From Platynereis dumerilii (taxonomy: Eukaryota > Annelida > Polychaeta > Phyllodocida > Nereididae): 64,000 bases of DNA. Positions 13,015-23,608 of the stretch are shown here, in pieces. The translations under genes and the position numbers were made by a program. The notes beneath the pieces are model-generated. The model was not told the origin of the DNA. It worked only from the letters and a program-made list of their open reading frames with translations, and searched no databases. The stretch is from positions 15,639,415 through 15,703,414 of the forward strand of contig JAPTHN010000013.1 in assembly GCA_026936325.1 (NCBI GenBank), given 5' to 3'. Within the stretch, counting starts at the first letter, position 1; every line of letters starts with the position of its first letter.

Positions 13015-13567
13015 GGACCATTCAGAATTTATGACTGGGGGTGGGAGTTTTGCCAGAACTTCCCGTCAAAATTCGATACCCCCCTTGAATTTCATGCGGA
13101 CTTTTAGTACCCCACTCTAGTGGTAGCGTGCTGGACTGCCAATCGCTTGGTCCAGGGTTCGAATCCAGCTCATGCCGGGTCACCTGGGCCTATGTAGGAC
13201 GGCTGTTTCAATCATGCTTCGCCTCATTGCCGTGTCCTCCCCCTGTCCCGATTAGTCTACCAAGTGCATAAACACAGAACGTAAAGCCCCAATCATCCAT
13301 CCATCCATCCATCTATCCATAACGATCCATTACACTTGTGCCCTTGGACAGTAACATACATGTGCAGATTTGTGGACTTTTTCGCATAAAAATCACCGAT
13401 AAACTGAGTGTATGTGCATTTTGGCCCTTTTTGTTTTTTTTTTAAAATTTCTTACCGCCCTTGGACATGTTGTAAAAAAATTAGTACCCCCTTGAAACAG
13501 TCTGAAAAGTTGATGCCCCCTCAGGCAAAACTCCCACCTCCCCAAGCCATAAATTCTGAATGGTCCC
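13015..13567. mobile_element. Inverted-repeat element with AGGGACCATTCAG ends
   Basis: The left terminus AGGGACCATTCAGAATTTAT is answered by its complement at about 13546-13567; inside it, GGGTGGGAGTTTTGCC also pairs with GGCAAAACTCCCACC. About 40 bp of terminal inverted repeat. A SINE sits inside it. One end of the same family recurs at 31215-31278. The element lies within the larger 3.1-kb insert, so there are three layers of nesting. Confidence 0.65.
13116..13320 (+). mobile_element. tRNA-derived SINE with ATCC tail, copy 1
   Basis: A box A-like TGGTAGCGTGCTGG (13121) and box B GGTTCGAATCC (13156-13166) form the tRNA-like head. The body contains GGACGGCTGTTTCAATCATG and TAAAGCCCCAATCATCC, and the copy ends in ATCC repeats. 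Two more copies are at 38078-38276 (plus) and 42715-42920 (minus). Confidence 0.82.
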
Positions 13568-13926
13568 TTACCATGACTGACAACAAATTTCTGGAAATTA
13601 TTTGAAATTGTGATAACTAGTGTCTTGTGAAAAACATTGACACACTTCGTTAGCAAAACATTGAGAGTCTTCTGGGGAGGTGCAACACTCGGCTTAGACA
13701 GAAGTTGTTTGTTGTGGTTGTACACAAAAAAATAACATTGCCTGGCAGTTTTAGATTCCTTTGTCAAGAACTTTGATGTCAAACTCTAAACTGATATGTC
13801 ACAGGTTGAAGATTAGACCAATCACATTCACCAATACCCTCTGATGTCACGGTTTAAAAACACACAGCTATGAAAACAATAATAAACACTGGAGACAAGA
13901 ATTTCAGACTTATCAAATTTTGACCC

Positions 13927-14500
13927 ATCTAGTAATGAAACTGGATGATAATTGATTACATCTGATTCACATTTTCCTTTATAAACTGGTGTTACAATTG
14001 CTGTTTACATATTATTCGGGAATATTCCTTCTTGTAACGACTTGTTGAATATTATTTGCAGTGCTTTTATGATTCGTGGATATTTTTTTTTCAACATTCT
14101 ATTTGAAATTTGATCAAATTAACTGCTATTTTTTGCTTTTAGCCTGTTGATGATCTTTTCTATTTAATCAATTGAATCAGGGTAGAAAAAACAGTTATAA
14201 GGAATTTTATTTCACTTTCGCACCATCTACTGTTATTTCATCAGGTAGGACCTGTCTACTTTTAAGCTTCCCTGACAATGTGTTCAATATTTCCCATATC
14301 TTCTTAGTAGTTTTCCTATGCTCCTGTATGAGATTGCCATAATACGCTATTTTTAGAAAATCAAATATTCCGAGTGTCTGTCTTGAAGAATTTGCATGCA
14401 AATGAGCATGACAAACTTTAGTGCAAAATATCACTTCCATTTCAATTTGTAATTCTGTCACACTGAATGCATGGCAATGGTAACCAGCGGAGAAGTCTTT
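13927..14500 (-). mobile_element. CR1/Jockey-group LINE, part upstream of the reverse transcriptase
   Basis: On the minus strand the frame ending at 14207 reads YYGNLIQEHRKTTKKIWEIL, then LPDEITVDGAKVK, the linker typical between the endonuclease and reverse transcriptase of CR1/Jockey elements. Further down, in broken frames, come a NYHPVSLL stretch and other pieces of the N-terminal reverse transcriptase. It ends at 13927 against the 3.1-kb insert and continues at 10796. The endonuclease domain was not found. Confidence 0.75.
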
Positions 14501-14649
14501 CAATGGTGTAGAACGTCCTTCACCCTGGCCAAACATTCTCTCTTCTTGTAAACATTTTAATTCCATGATATATGCTATATGTGGCTTTGATAGTGGAAAT
14601 AAATACTAAAAAAAAAGTGGATTCCGTCAAGGAATCACATGGAATTCAT

Positions 14650-14920
14650 ATTTTAATGAAGTTTAACATTGTTTGTCGATTGATGAATTCTTTTTTCACT
14701 CTTATAGATACAATTACACTGAACTGCAAAAGAAATACAACAAAGTTTTTTCAATGATGATTTATTGTTGGTCAAAACCAATGAAATAGTTGTAATCCCA
14801 GGGCACCATTCTTCAAAAATCACCCGTACGTCCCCTGCTCCTTCTGCCTTGTTTATCACATGAAGTTTTATGTTGCTTATTGTTTCATAGTACATTTCAT
14901 ACAGTGATTTGAAATCTTTT
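14650..14920. repeat. Segmental duplicate of 21742-22030
   Basis: AAGTTTAACATTGTTTGTCG, ACTGAACTGCAAAAGAAATA and AATCACCCGTACGTCCCCTG recur in order at 21742-22030, each followed by the 32-bp satellite. This copy has no Penelope-like insert at the AAGTTTAA point and so serves as the empty site for it. Confidence 0.7.
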
Positions 14921-15175
14921 AACTAATTAGGCCAGATGTAATTGATCTGTTTAACTAATTAGGCCAGACATAATTGATCTTTTTACAAATGAAGCCAGAT
15001 GTAATTGATCTTTTTAACTAAATAGGCCAGACGTAATTGATCTTTTAACAAATGAAGCCAGATGTAATTGATCTTTTTAACTAATTAGGCCAAACGTAAT
15101 TGATCTTTTTATCTAATTGGGCCAGACACAATTGATCTTTTTAACTAATTAGGCTAGACGTAATTGATTTTTACA
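14920..15175. repeat. 32-bp satellite array, copy 1
   Basis: About eight tandem units of TTAACTAATTAGGCCAGA plus CGTAATTGATCTTT, period 32 bp. The same satellite appears at 16975-17215 and in the large array at 22035-24865. It is found here only around the sulfotransferase cluster. Confidence 0.88.
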
Positions 15176-15424
15176 CTGGGTTCCCCCAGTGTAATAGGAA
15201 CCCAGTGTAATAGAGAGAGAATGGGTCAAAGTGCTTTTCTGTGAAGTTTTGTGGAGATAAATTGGGAGGTTTTAGAGGCTTAAAAACCAACTGGACGACC
15301 TTAGTATATTTGGTTTCTGAAATGCATTTTGTAATTTGGTGCTGTATGTGCTGGTGTTATTCAGAATTTAGCAAAATTCCAAAACATGTTTTTTCCCTTT
15401 GGCAGCAAATTGATACCTTTTAAA

Positions 15425-16650
15425 GTGTCTATTGTGAGCTTAGTATTTCACTCAGAGTTATGAAATTTAGTACAGGGATTCGTTTGAGGGTTTGAATCTG
15501 GAACATTTTCAGAAATTCAAGATGGCTGCCAAAATGGCCACCACAAAATGACTGCTATTCTTGTTTTGCCACTTAAGAGTATTGAAATTTGGTGTAGAAA
15601 TTTGTGTGATAGTGTGAATCAATATTTTCGGAAATACAAGATGGCTGCCAAAATGGCTGCCAAAAAGTGGCCATCATTCTTGAGTTGCCCACTGAGAGCT
15701 TAGTATATCGATGGTGAAAGTGCAAAACCTCGTATGTCGAAATTTTGCTATTTTTAGATTTTTGGTGGAATGACTATTTTAATATCCAATACACGTTGTC
15801 AGTTGATTACCTTGCCAGTTTGCTATTTTTGGAAGCTGTAACACACTGGTAACAGAATGATTTCACCAAACCTTGTATGTCAATATGTTTCAAAAAGTGA
15901 AAGTGCAAAACCTTGTAACTCAAATCAGAACTTTGAAGCAGATATTGTGGGATATTTCAACTTTTTTGAAAAACAATTACTGTGTTCCTTTTTTATGACT
16001 CCCAGCAAGTTTCCTGATTAAAAAAAATTTACCTCCCTATATTTGTTTTGGTGATGTAGGCTATTGAAAAAGAGAGTGCACGAAAATTTGAAAAAAATGT
16101 CATTTTCCTCATTTTTGCCATTGTAGCCACTCAATAAAATTTGTTATTGCAATCTGTCATAGGCAAATTATAATTTTCGCTGTATATACATAGATTGAAA
16201 GTATATTCAAGGCTGCAAGTTGCTTTAAAGTGTGATAAATGATCGAGTTACAAGGTTTTGCACGGGTAGAAAGTGAAAGTGCAAAACCTCGTAAGTTGAC
16301 ATTTTCAATCACATCTGATGGTAACATCAATGCAAGGGGTAAACGACCTCTGACAAAAAATTTGCTACAACAGGGTGTCACTTTCTATGTATCTAGTTGG
16401 CCATAACTCACTTATTAATAAACATTACCTTAAAAAAAGACACCTGACAGTTTTTTTCAATTTCTGAAAAACAGCTTTTTTTGACTTACGAGGTTTTGCA
16501 CTTTCACCATCGATATCAACTAGAGGTTTGAAATTTGGTACATGTGTAGAGATTTGTTTGAGGGTATGGATCAATGACCCCTGAGGAATCTAAGATGACT
16601 TCTACAAAATGGCTGCATTTCTTGATTTGTTCACTGTGACTCAGTCCCCC
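15425..16650. repeat. Three tandem units of about 140 bp (AAGATGGCTGCCAAAATGGC), the third split
   Basis: Each unit runs from GAGCTTAGTAT or an equivalent, through TGAAATTTGGTAC and a GTTTGAGGGT-type block, to AAGATGGCTGCCAAAATGG and ATTCTTGATTTG. Units begin near 15425, 15567 and 15691. The third is interrupted at 15708-16513 by an M2 element and resumes at 16514. Confidence 0.7.
15708..16513. mobile_element. Iterated-terminus element (family M2), complete copy, reverse orientation
   Basis: 806 bp with TCGATGGTGAAAGTGCAAAA at the left end and its complement at the right end, flanked by TA (15706-15707 and 16514-16515). Copies of the 20-bp motif ACGAGGTTTTGCACTTTCAC or its complement occur at the two ends and near 15900, 16250 and 16280. 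It is inserted in the third 140-bp unit. No coding sequence. Confidence 0.83.
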
Positions 16651-16975
16651 CCCCCCTTGTGACGCCACTGAGTGTAAGTGGTATCTCTGTTGTCAAAATT
16701 TAGTGGTATATATCTGCTATCCTGACAAGGCTTTCCTATTTCAGTCAGTACAGTACGAGCAAAATGGGAAGTTAATTGAGTACTTTGCAAATATTTGCTT
16801 ATGATTTGTGTGTACAAAGTTAAATTTGAAAAAAAGGTTTATGTAAAATTGAGTTTAATAAGCAGGTCATTGAGCAATAAACATGTCCCATCTTCAAAAA
16901 TCTTACTAATAATAATAATCATACAAAGCTTGCTAAACCCAGTGTTTGAATCCTCGGATTCTTGTTTATCAAATT
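16650..16975. other. Spacer, no feature recognised
   Basis: AT-rich sequence between the 140-bp units and the next satellite array. A short frame at 16795-16992 shows no recognisable similarity and runs into the satellite. Confidence 0.35.
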
Positions 16976-17400
16976 ACGCCAGACGTAATTGATCTTTTAG
17001 CAAATTAGGCCAGACATAATTGATCTTTTCAACTAATTAGGCCAGATGTAATTGATCTTTTAACTAATTAGGCCTATGTAATTGATCTTTTAACTAATTA
17101 GGCCAAATGTAATTGATCTTTTAACTAATTAGGCCAGATTTAATTCATCTTTTTAACTAATTATGCCAAACGTAATTGATATTTTTAACTAATTAGGCCA
17201 GACATAATTGATCTTTCGCTTCTATGATCTTGCCGAGGCAGTTTTTTTTTCAAGGGCCATTAGGTAAGACAAAAACAATCTGTAATCTCAATTGTTTTAT
17301 GATGTTAATTCCAAACTGTGGGGCACAGCTAAATTTTTTCGTTGGCAGAAAATCTGTGGGGTTGATAAATCAGAGAAGTTAAATATTAAGTATGTCTGAC
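16975..17400. repeat. 32-bp satellite array joined to a MITE-like tail, copy 2
   Basis: About eight 32-bp units (16975-17215). The last runs into ATAATTGATCTTTCGCTTCT, a T-rich stretch, CAGAAAATCTGTGGGGT and finally GTATGTCTGACC. This tail has the order of the small TAA-flanked MITE at 50129-50282. The same composite ends the array downstream of copy 3. Confidence 0.75.
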
Positions 17401-17450
17401 CAAACATTCTCTGGTAGGTGCAAAGGGGGTCAATCATTTCTGGAGTGATT

Positions 17451-20400
17451 TTATGAATCCTCCAACACAATACCTGCTGGCTTGAATTTCAGTTCCATCA
17501 TTTTATCGACGTACTGACTTTGCTCCTCTGTAAAATAGTTCTTCCAATCTCCCACTTTGCCTTTTCTCATAAATGGAGAAACTTGAATATCCAGGCCGGG
17601 ACAAGTCGAATAATTCAGCATTGGGTTATCTTTCATGGATTTGAACGATGTCCGTTCAACAATCTTCTGGATTAGCTCATCGGATAGGTCCTTTTCCAGA
17701 AAGGCAGCAACCCGGCGGACTGCTTGTTCCGGGTCTTTTAACATGTCTTCGTACTTGAAAAACTCCACTCGCGGATCATCTTTGTAAGCCCACCAACTGA
17801 GCTGCATGTCAAAGTAACTTCCGTGACTCAGTTTGTTGTTTTTGAAGAGCTTGAAGAAATCTTCCCAGGACCCGTTCGAATCAAAATCGTAACCAGGCAT
17901 TTTGTAGAAATGGTAGTACGAAACCAACATGTCTTTTGGATTTCGAAAGACTACAATGATCTTAGTCTTCTTGTTTTCCAAGGTCTTCTTGTAGAAGTGG
18001 CTGTAGAGGTGGGTCTTGAGAAATCTTGGTGGTTTGTCAACTTCGAATCTCTTGAGGCCAGCTTCGATATTGGGGGTCTCTTCATTTTCTTCTATGAAGT
18101 TGAAACGGTTGTAAAGTGGTTTTTCGTCAGACCCTTCAAAGTCCCCTTCAGTTTGGACCTGGTATACAATTTCTTGCATCCAGGTAGTTCCTGAAATATA
18201 ATGTTTTGCAACGATTAATATGGTGTATTTAAATTGTTTTAATATAATTAAAAGCAATTTCTTAAAAATGGTCATTACTCTTTTGGGGGTTTTTGCCAAT
18301 GCAGCTTGCACTAGGTGCCTTTACCGTGTTGCAGGAGTCTGCTGAGTTGGTTACACCCCATGTCACAAAGGATAATTTCAAAACTTGGTTGGCACAGCGA
18401 AAATCAATACACTCAAATAATTGCACTTACACCAGCAGTGCTAACTATAGGCCTAGCACTTAGACACCTGTGAGTTATGCTGTTTACACAAGCAGTGCAA
18501 GATTCAACACTTTTGAGTAATTGCACCTACACCAGCAGTGCAAGATATAATGCTCAGATATTTGTGAGTAATTGCATTTACACAAGCAGTAAAAGATATA
18601 GGCCTAACATTAACACTTAGATATAGCACTTACACAAGCAGTGCAAGATATAGCACTTAGATACCTGTGAGGTATTGTACTTACACAAGCAGTGCAAGAT
18701 ATAGCACTTGAATATTTGTGAGTCATTGCACTTACACGACTCACGACCAATAAGAGATTTTACATGTACACTTACACACTTGTGAGTAATTGCACTTATA
18801 CTAGCAAGCATTGACAGATATTGCACTCATGACAAATCGCATTTGCATAAGCAGTCTAATAAATTATACCAGCTGAAATTACTAGATCTTGCAGCAAATA
18901 TGGCTTCGCATATAATGCAGAAATTGATCACTTGCAAATTTGTCAAATCTTATGGTGTAGCTACCACAAAATAATAGGAGCCGAAAACGCCAAAGCTAGA
19001 ACAGCAGTGTGTACAGCAATGTATGTATCATACATTATTTTGACAGAAATACACATTTCACACAAAAAAACGTTTTTCCATTGCACCAGCTGGTCAGTCA
19101 AGTTTCTTTTTACATTGCATGATATACAATGTACATATATATAATTATGCATATCGATGGTGAAAGTGCAAAACCTCGTAAGTCAAAAAAAGCTGTTTTT
19201 CAGAAATTAGAAAAAACTATCACAGATAATTTTTTATGGTAATGTTCATTTATATGCGAGTTAGGCTCTACGTGATTTATAGAAAGTGAGACCCTGTTTT
19301 AGCATAATTTTTTGTCATAGGTCATTGACCCCTGCATTGATGCTACCATCAGATATGAATGAAAATGTCGAGTTACAAGGTTTTGCACTTTCACTTTTTG
19401 CAAGTTAGTGAAAGTGCAAAACCTCGTAACTCGATCATTTATCACATTTCTAAGCAACTTGCAGCATTGAATGTACTTCCAATCTATAGCTATACAGTAA
19501 TAATTATGATTTGACCATAATTAATAACAACTGCTAATTTTAATTAGTGGCTACAATAGCAAGAATGAGGAAAATATCAATTTTTCAAATTTTCATGCAC
19601 AATTTTTTTCAATAGCCTATATCACTAAAACAAATATAGGGAGGTATAGATTTTTTAATAGGGAAATTTCCAGAGAGCCATAAAAAAGTGCCGCAATCAT
19701 TGTTTTTCAAAAAAAGTTGAAATATCCGAAAATATGAGCTTCTAAGTTCTGATTTGAGTTACGAGGTTTTGCACTTTCACTTTTTGGAACAAATCGAGAT
19801 ACAAGGTTTGGTGAAATCATTCTGTTACCAGTGTGTTACAGCTTCAAAAAACAGCAAACTGGCAAGGTGACCAATTGACAACATGTATTGGATATTGAAA
19901 TAGTCATTCCACCCAAAATCTAAAAATGGCAAAATTTTGACATACGAGGTTTTGCACTTTCACCATCGATATGTTGGTGCGTGTTTCGGTTCATTGTTAT
20001 GATTATGTAAAATGAAATAGATACAACTAGGTTCCTGAAACCTCATCAGATGTATAGATAAATTAAATCATACATGTAAATAATCAACATTCTTTAGATT
20101 GATAGATATTAGGTTGGTCCGGGTGCACAACATTGTGCTGTAAAGAAATTTTAGTGCATGGGTAGCCAAGTAGCTTGGGTGATCACTCCCAAAAGGGGTA
20201 CAGGTTAAAATAGGTAACCCTGATTCACCCATGCAGGATATGCCTACTGGACTATATATAATATTCTTAACACTACAAGTCAAAGTGAAAGTTGATATTG
20301 CAAGCCATAATAAATGAACTTACCACATTTGGGATAAGTGGCAATCAGAATGTCCGAGTCATCCAACACTGTCTCCTTTATCCGGTCTAAAGCCCAAGCC

Positions 20401-20459
20401 GGAAAATAGTTTGACATAACAATCCCTTCATACACGTGCTCATTCTCAAACTCAGCCAT
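17451..20459 (-). CDS. Cytosolic sulfotransferase, copy 2 (two exons)
   Basis: Predicted 291-aa PAPS-dependent sulfotransferase. Exon 1 is 20459-20324 and exon 2 is 18190-17451; the donor is G|GTAAGT and the acceptor TTTCAG|GA, phase 1, exactly as in copy 1. The exon 1 protein is identical to copy 1. All motifs are kept: TYPKCGTTW across the splice, catalytic His in KTHLYSHF, RNPKDMLVSYYHF, RKGKVGDWKNYF. Differences from copy 1 cluster around SYYHFYKMPGYDF, KDDPRVEFF and the C-terminus KFKPAGIVLEDS, which could alter acceptor choice (inference). The intron is 2,133 bp: it shares the 51-bp minisatellite with copy 1 but adds an 816-bp M2 element. No inactivating change is seen. Confidence 0.93.
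18415..18850. repeat. Intronic minisatellite, about 51-bp unit (sulfotransferase copy 2)
   Basis: Imperfect tandem units with GCACTTACACAAGCAGTGCA and GATATAGCACTTAGATA, longer than the orthologous array in copy 1. Unit number differs between the paralogues, as expected for a minisatellite. Confidence 0.75.
19154..19969. mobile_element. Iterated-terminus element (family M2), complete copy in the copy 2 intron
   Basis: 816 bp, ends TCGATGGTGAAAGTGC and complement, flanked by TA at 19152-19153 and 19970-19971. The paralogous intron of copy 1 reads ATTATGCATATGTTGG at 4503-4518 with no insert, an exact empty site. The 20-bp motif ACGAGGTTTTGCACTTTCAC or its complement occurs five times (near 19160, 19375, 19408, 19760 and 19944), in the order plus, minus, plus, minus, minus. 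The second and third form a hairpin with a short loop. No coding sequence. Confidence 0.88.
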
Positions 20460-20879
20460 GATCACAAATGTCTTCGCTCCAGTTAATTGTTGATGAAATC
20501 TCACGCCTGTTTGCCTATGTACTCGTAGCAAGACTTAAATAGTTGTAACACCACACTGAACTTTGGTAATGTTTATAACCATGACGTTTTTTATCTGTAA
20601 GCATTGGCTGCATGGCAGCAAACCCTTGGCTATTGAACAAGTTAACCTCTGGCACCCGGTTTCGATTCCGGATCGCCCGGATCGCCCGGATGATTCATCT
20701 TGCAAATAGTGCATCTTGCATCATTGTGATCCCTGTCTGTCCCATCAAGCCAAAACACAATAACCAGTGCAATAAATACAGGATGTAAAGACCTATCAAC
20801 ACAACACAAGTCTGGTACCCCGAGTGTCCTCCCATATAAACTTTTCACTGATGTCCCACTCTCTTGACCCAGATACACC

Positions 20880-21250
20880 ACTGACGGACAGCCATACAGA
20901 TAGCCAGACAGACAGACACACACACACACACAGTGATTACAATAGGCCCCTCTACAAAGTATCACCCAAAGTATAAAAGAAAGAAAAAGGAACTTGATGA
21001 CCCAAATGCCGATAAATGCATGTATAGGATATTGGCAGCAATGAAAAAAGCCAGACACCATGACACCATGTCCTATTTCTCATGAACTAACATACTTGTG
21101 CTATTTATCAACTATGTTTATTTTTCTACTCTCGTGTTTTTAATTTTATTTTTATTCCTTTTTGACCCAGTGGCATGTTTCACTCTGTGCTTCCAATGCA
21201 TTCTACTGCAGTGTTGTTGGCTCAATACTAGAGGCCAGATTTAGAGCTTT
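20880..21250. repeat. Dispersed repeat upstream of copy 2 (match to 7510-7905)
   Basis: Contains GACAGACAGACACACACACA, CAAAGTATCACCCAAAGTAT and TCATGAACTAACATACTTGT in the same order as 7510-7905. Open frames across it are chance frames in repeat DNA. Confidence 0.6.
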
Positions 21251-21266
21251 TAATGAAGTTTAATAT

Positions 21267-21741
21267 TTATGATGATAAATGTTGTTACTTGACTCCATTG
21301 TAATCCATATGAGTGAAAGTTACCTTTTTGGAGTCTGAGATTTGAGCTACAGGAGCTTTCGTCTGCATCACACAGACTTCTTCAGCTGACTGAACTGGGG
21401 CCTCTTGATTCACAGCTCCCCCTGGTGGATTGGGGGAGTTTGAACAGTGTGTGATAGATTAGTGCTACGTTGGAGAGACAGCAAGGAACGTCAAGACCAG
21501 ATTCAAAGAACACGTTCGTCAGGCCAGCCCCCTCACAGCAGTTGGAGAAAATTGCCAAACCACCGGCCATCAAATCAGAGAAGAAAACATCAGAGTAGTT
21601 GGAAGAGAGAGCTCACTATGGAAACGAAAGATCAGAGAAGCCATCGAAATCATGCAAAGACAGCCCACCCTCAACCGCGACACAGGATATTACCTGCCAC
21701 CAATCAAATCTCAGACTCCAAAAAGGTAACTTTCACTCATA
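21267..21741 (+). mobile_element. Penelope-like element remnant (GIY-YIG end) with 11-bp target duplication
   Basis: The frame 21463-21729 begins CYVGETARNVKTRFKEHV, the middle of a GIY-YIG endonuclease, and continues with RESSLWKRKIREAIEI and PTLNRDTGYYLPPI, the C-terminus typical of Penelope-like elements. A 37-bp perfect inverted repeat joins 21309-21345 to 21704-21740. The minus strand at 21385-21344 reads CTGAAGA, a GTCTG/CAGAC stem, GAAA, and an AGCT/AGCT stem followed by C, resembling a hammerhead core. The insert is flanked by AAGTTTAATAT on both sides (21256-21266 and 21742-21752). Strongly 5'-truncated: the reverse transcriptase is absent. Confidence 0.84.
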
Positions 21742-22030
21742 AAGTTTAATATTGTTTGTCAATTGATCAATTTCTTTTTTCACTCTTATACAAGTACACT
21801 GAACAGCAAAAGAAATACAACAAAGTTTTTTCAATGATCTTTTATTCTTGGTCAAAAGCAATGAAATAGTTGTGATCCAAGGGCACCATTCTTCAAAAAT
21901 CACCCGTACGTCCCCTGCTCACCTCCTGCCTTGTTTATCACATGAAGTTTTATGTTGCTTATTATATATTATTTATTGCACTCCATGTAAAAATGTATTG
22001 TTTCATAGTACATTTCATACAGTGATTTGA
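21742..22030. repeat. Segmental duplicate of 14650-14920
   Basis: Repeats the 14650-14920 text up to the start of the 32-bp satellite, with a 44-bp addition (TTATTGCACTCCATGTAAAA region) near 21965. It shows that the spacer upstream of copy 2 and the spacer upstream of copy 1 share a common origin. Confidence 0.65.
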
Positions 22031-22322
22031 AATCTTTTAACTAATTAGGCCAGATGTAATTGATCTGTTTAACTAATTAGGCCAGACATAATTGATCTTT
22101 TTAACTAATTAGGCCAGAAGTAATTGATCTTTTTAACTAATTAGGCCGGACGTAATTGATCTGTTTAACTAATTAGGCCAGACGTAATTGATCTTTTTAA
22201 CTAATTAGGCCAGATGTAATTGATCTTTTTAACTAATTAGGCCAGACGTAATTGATCTGTTTAGCTAATTGGGCCAGACGTAATTGATCTGTTTAACTAA
22301 TTAGGCCAGAATTAAGCTAATC

Positions 22323-22735
22323 AGGTTATAGATTGTCAAACTGTACAACTCATTCGATCATGAATAACTCTTCCAGGGCAAAAAGTCTTTATTCTTATAT
22401 CATTAAACATCCACATAAATTATGTAACAACACTATAGTCCATCGATATCAGAAAATATGTCATGCTAGTCAGTTATCTTTTGTTAATACTCTACTGGAG
22501 GATTCATCTTGTAAGAGAGCCTGTAAAACTATTAAATCAACTGCCCCAGAGGGGGTCTCAGACAGCTGTAAAATGCTCCTGCAGAATTTTAATGATTATA
22601 ATAGATATGTTTTAGCACTGTTAACCTCTTCGTTTCAACCTTCAGTCTGTGATATCCTGTTTTTATTGTATGTTTTTAGATGTTTTTATACTGTAATCTC
22701 TTTTGAGGCAAAATAAAATCAATTTCAATTTTCAA
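22323..22735 (+). mobile_element. LINE 3' end inside the satellite, copy 1
   Basis: About 410 bp from TAAGCTAATCAGGTTATAG to AATAAAATCAATTTCAATT. The open frame 22333-22716 ends DSCKMLLQNFNDYNRYVLAL and FEAK, with no domain recognised. The AATAAA near the end and the A/T-rich tail suggest the 3' end of a non-LTR element. The second copy is at 23609-24425. Confidence 0.5.
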
Positions 22736-23608
22736 TTTGATTGATCTTTTTAACTAATTAAGGCAGACATAATTGATCTTTTTTACTAATTAAGCCAGAT
22801 GTAATTGAACTGTTTAACTAATTTAGCCAGACCAAATTGATCTTTCTTACTAATTAGGCCAGACGTATTTGATCTTTTAAACTAATTAGGCCAGAAGTAA
22901 TTCATCTTTTTAACTAATTAGGCCAGGCTTAATTGATCTTTTTAACTAATTAAGCCAGATCTAATTGATCTTTTTACTAATTAGGCCAGATGTAATTGAT
23001 CTGTTTAACAAATTAGGCCGGACGTAATTGATCCTTTTAACTAATTAGGCCACTCGTAATTGATCTTTTTGAATAATTAGGCCAGATGTAATTGATCTTT
23101 TAAACTAAATTGGCCAGATGTGATTGATCCTTTTGATTAATTAGGCCAGATGTAATTGATCTTTTAAACTAAATAGGCCAGACTTAATTGATCTTTTTAA
23201 CTAATTAGGCCTGACCTATTTGATCTTTTTTACTAAATAGCCCAGATGTAATTGATCTTTTTGAATAATTAGGCCAGATGTAATTGATCTTTTAAACTAA
23301 ATAGGCCAGATGTAATTGATCATTTTAACTAATTAGGCCAGACATAGTTGATGTTTTTAACTAATTATGCCAGAAGTAATTGATCTTTTTAACTAATAAG
23401 GCCAGAATTACTTGATCTTATTAACTAATTAAGCCAGACCTAATTGATCTTTTTTACTAATTAGGCCAGATGTAATTGATCTTTTTAACTAATTAGGCCA
23501 GACTTAATTTGATCTTTTTTACTAATTAGGCCAGATGTAATTTATCTTTTTAACTAATTAGGCCAGATATAGTTGATCTTTTTAACTAATTAGGCCAGAC
23601 TTAAGCTA

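Larger units (their letters stand above)
10796..13926. mobile_element. 3.1-kb non-coding inverted-repeat element inserted in the LINE
   Basis: The left end GGGTCAAAATTTGA is repeated in reverse at the right end (13910-13926), with imperfect pairing for about 30 bp. The insertion separates LINE text ending before the reverse transcriptase (13927 onward, minus strand) from PTTSKILEKIVH (10797 downward). Inside are a hairpin built on TGACCTGCTCCACCAAAATG (11142-11177 against 11535-11576), two diverged direct copies of a block ending CAGGTCTCTA (about 10990-11110 and 11590-11700), and several GCTAATGAC motifs in both orientations (11580-12430). No transposase was recognised. A TAG duplication is possible but not proven. 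Confidence 0.62.

Noticed and set aside
13116-13166. tRNA gene on the plus strand
   Set aside because: Only the internal promoter boxes fit; the sequence continues into a shared SINE body with an ATCC tail and occurs three times.
13393-13782. 129-aa minus-strand open frame as a gene
   Set aside because: It spans the terminal inverted repeat of an AGGGACCATTCAG element and poly-T tracts; no domain or splice context.
22333-22716. 127-aa plus-strand frame as a host gene
   Set aside because: It lies in a block duplicated inside a satellite, ends near AATAAA and an A/T tail, and fits a LINE 3' end better.
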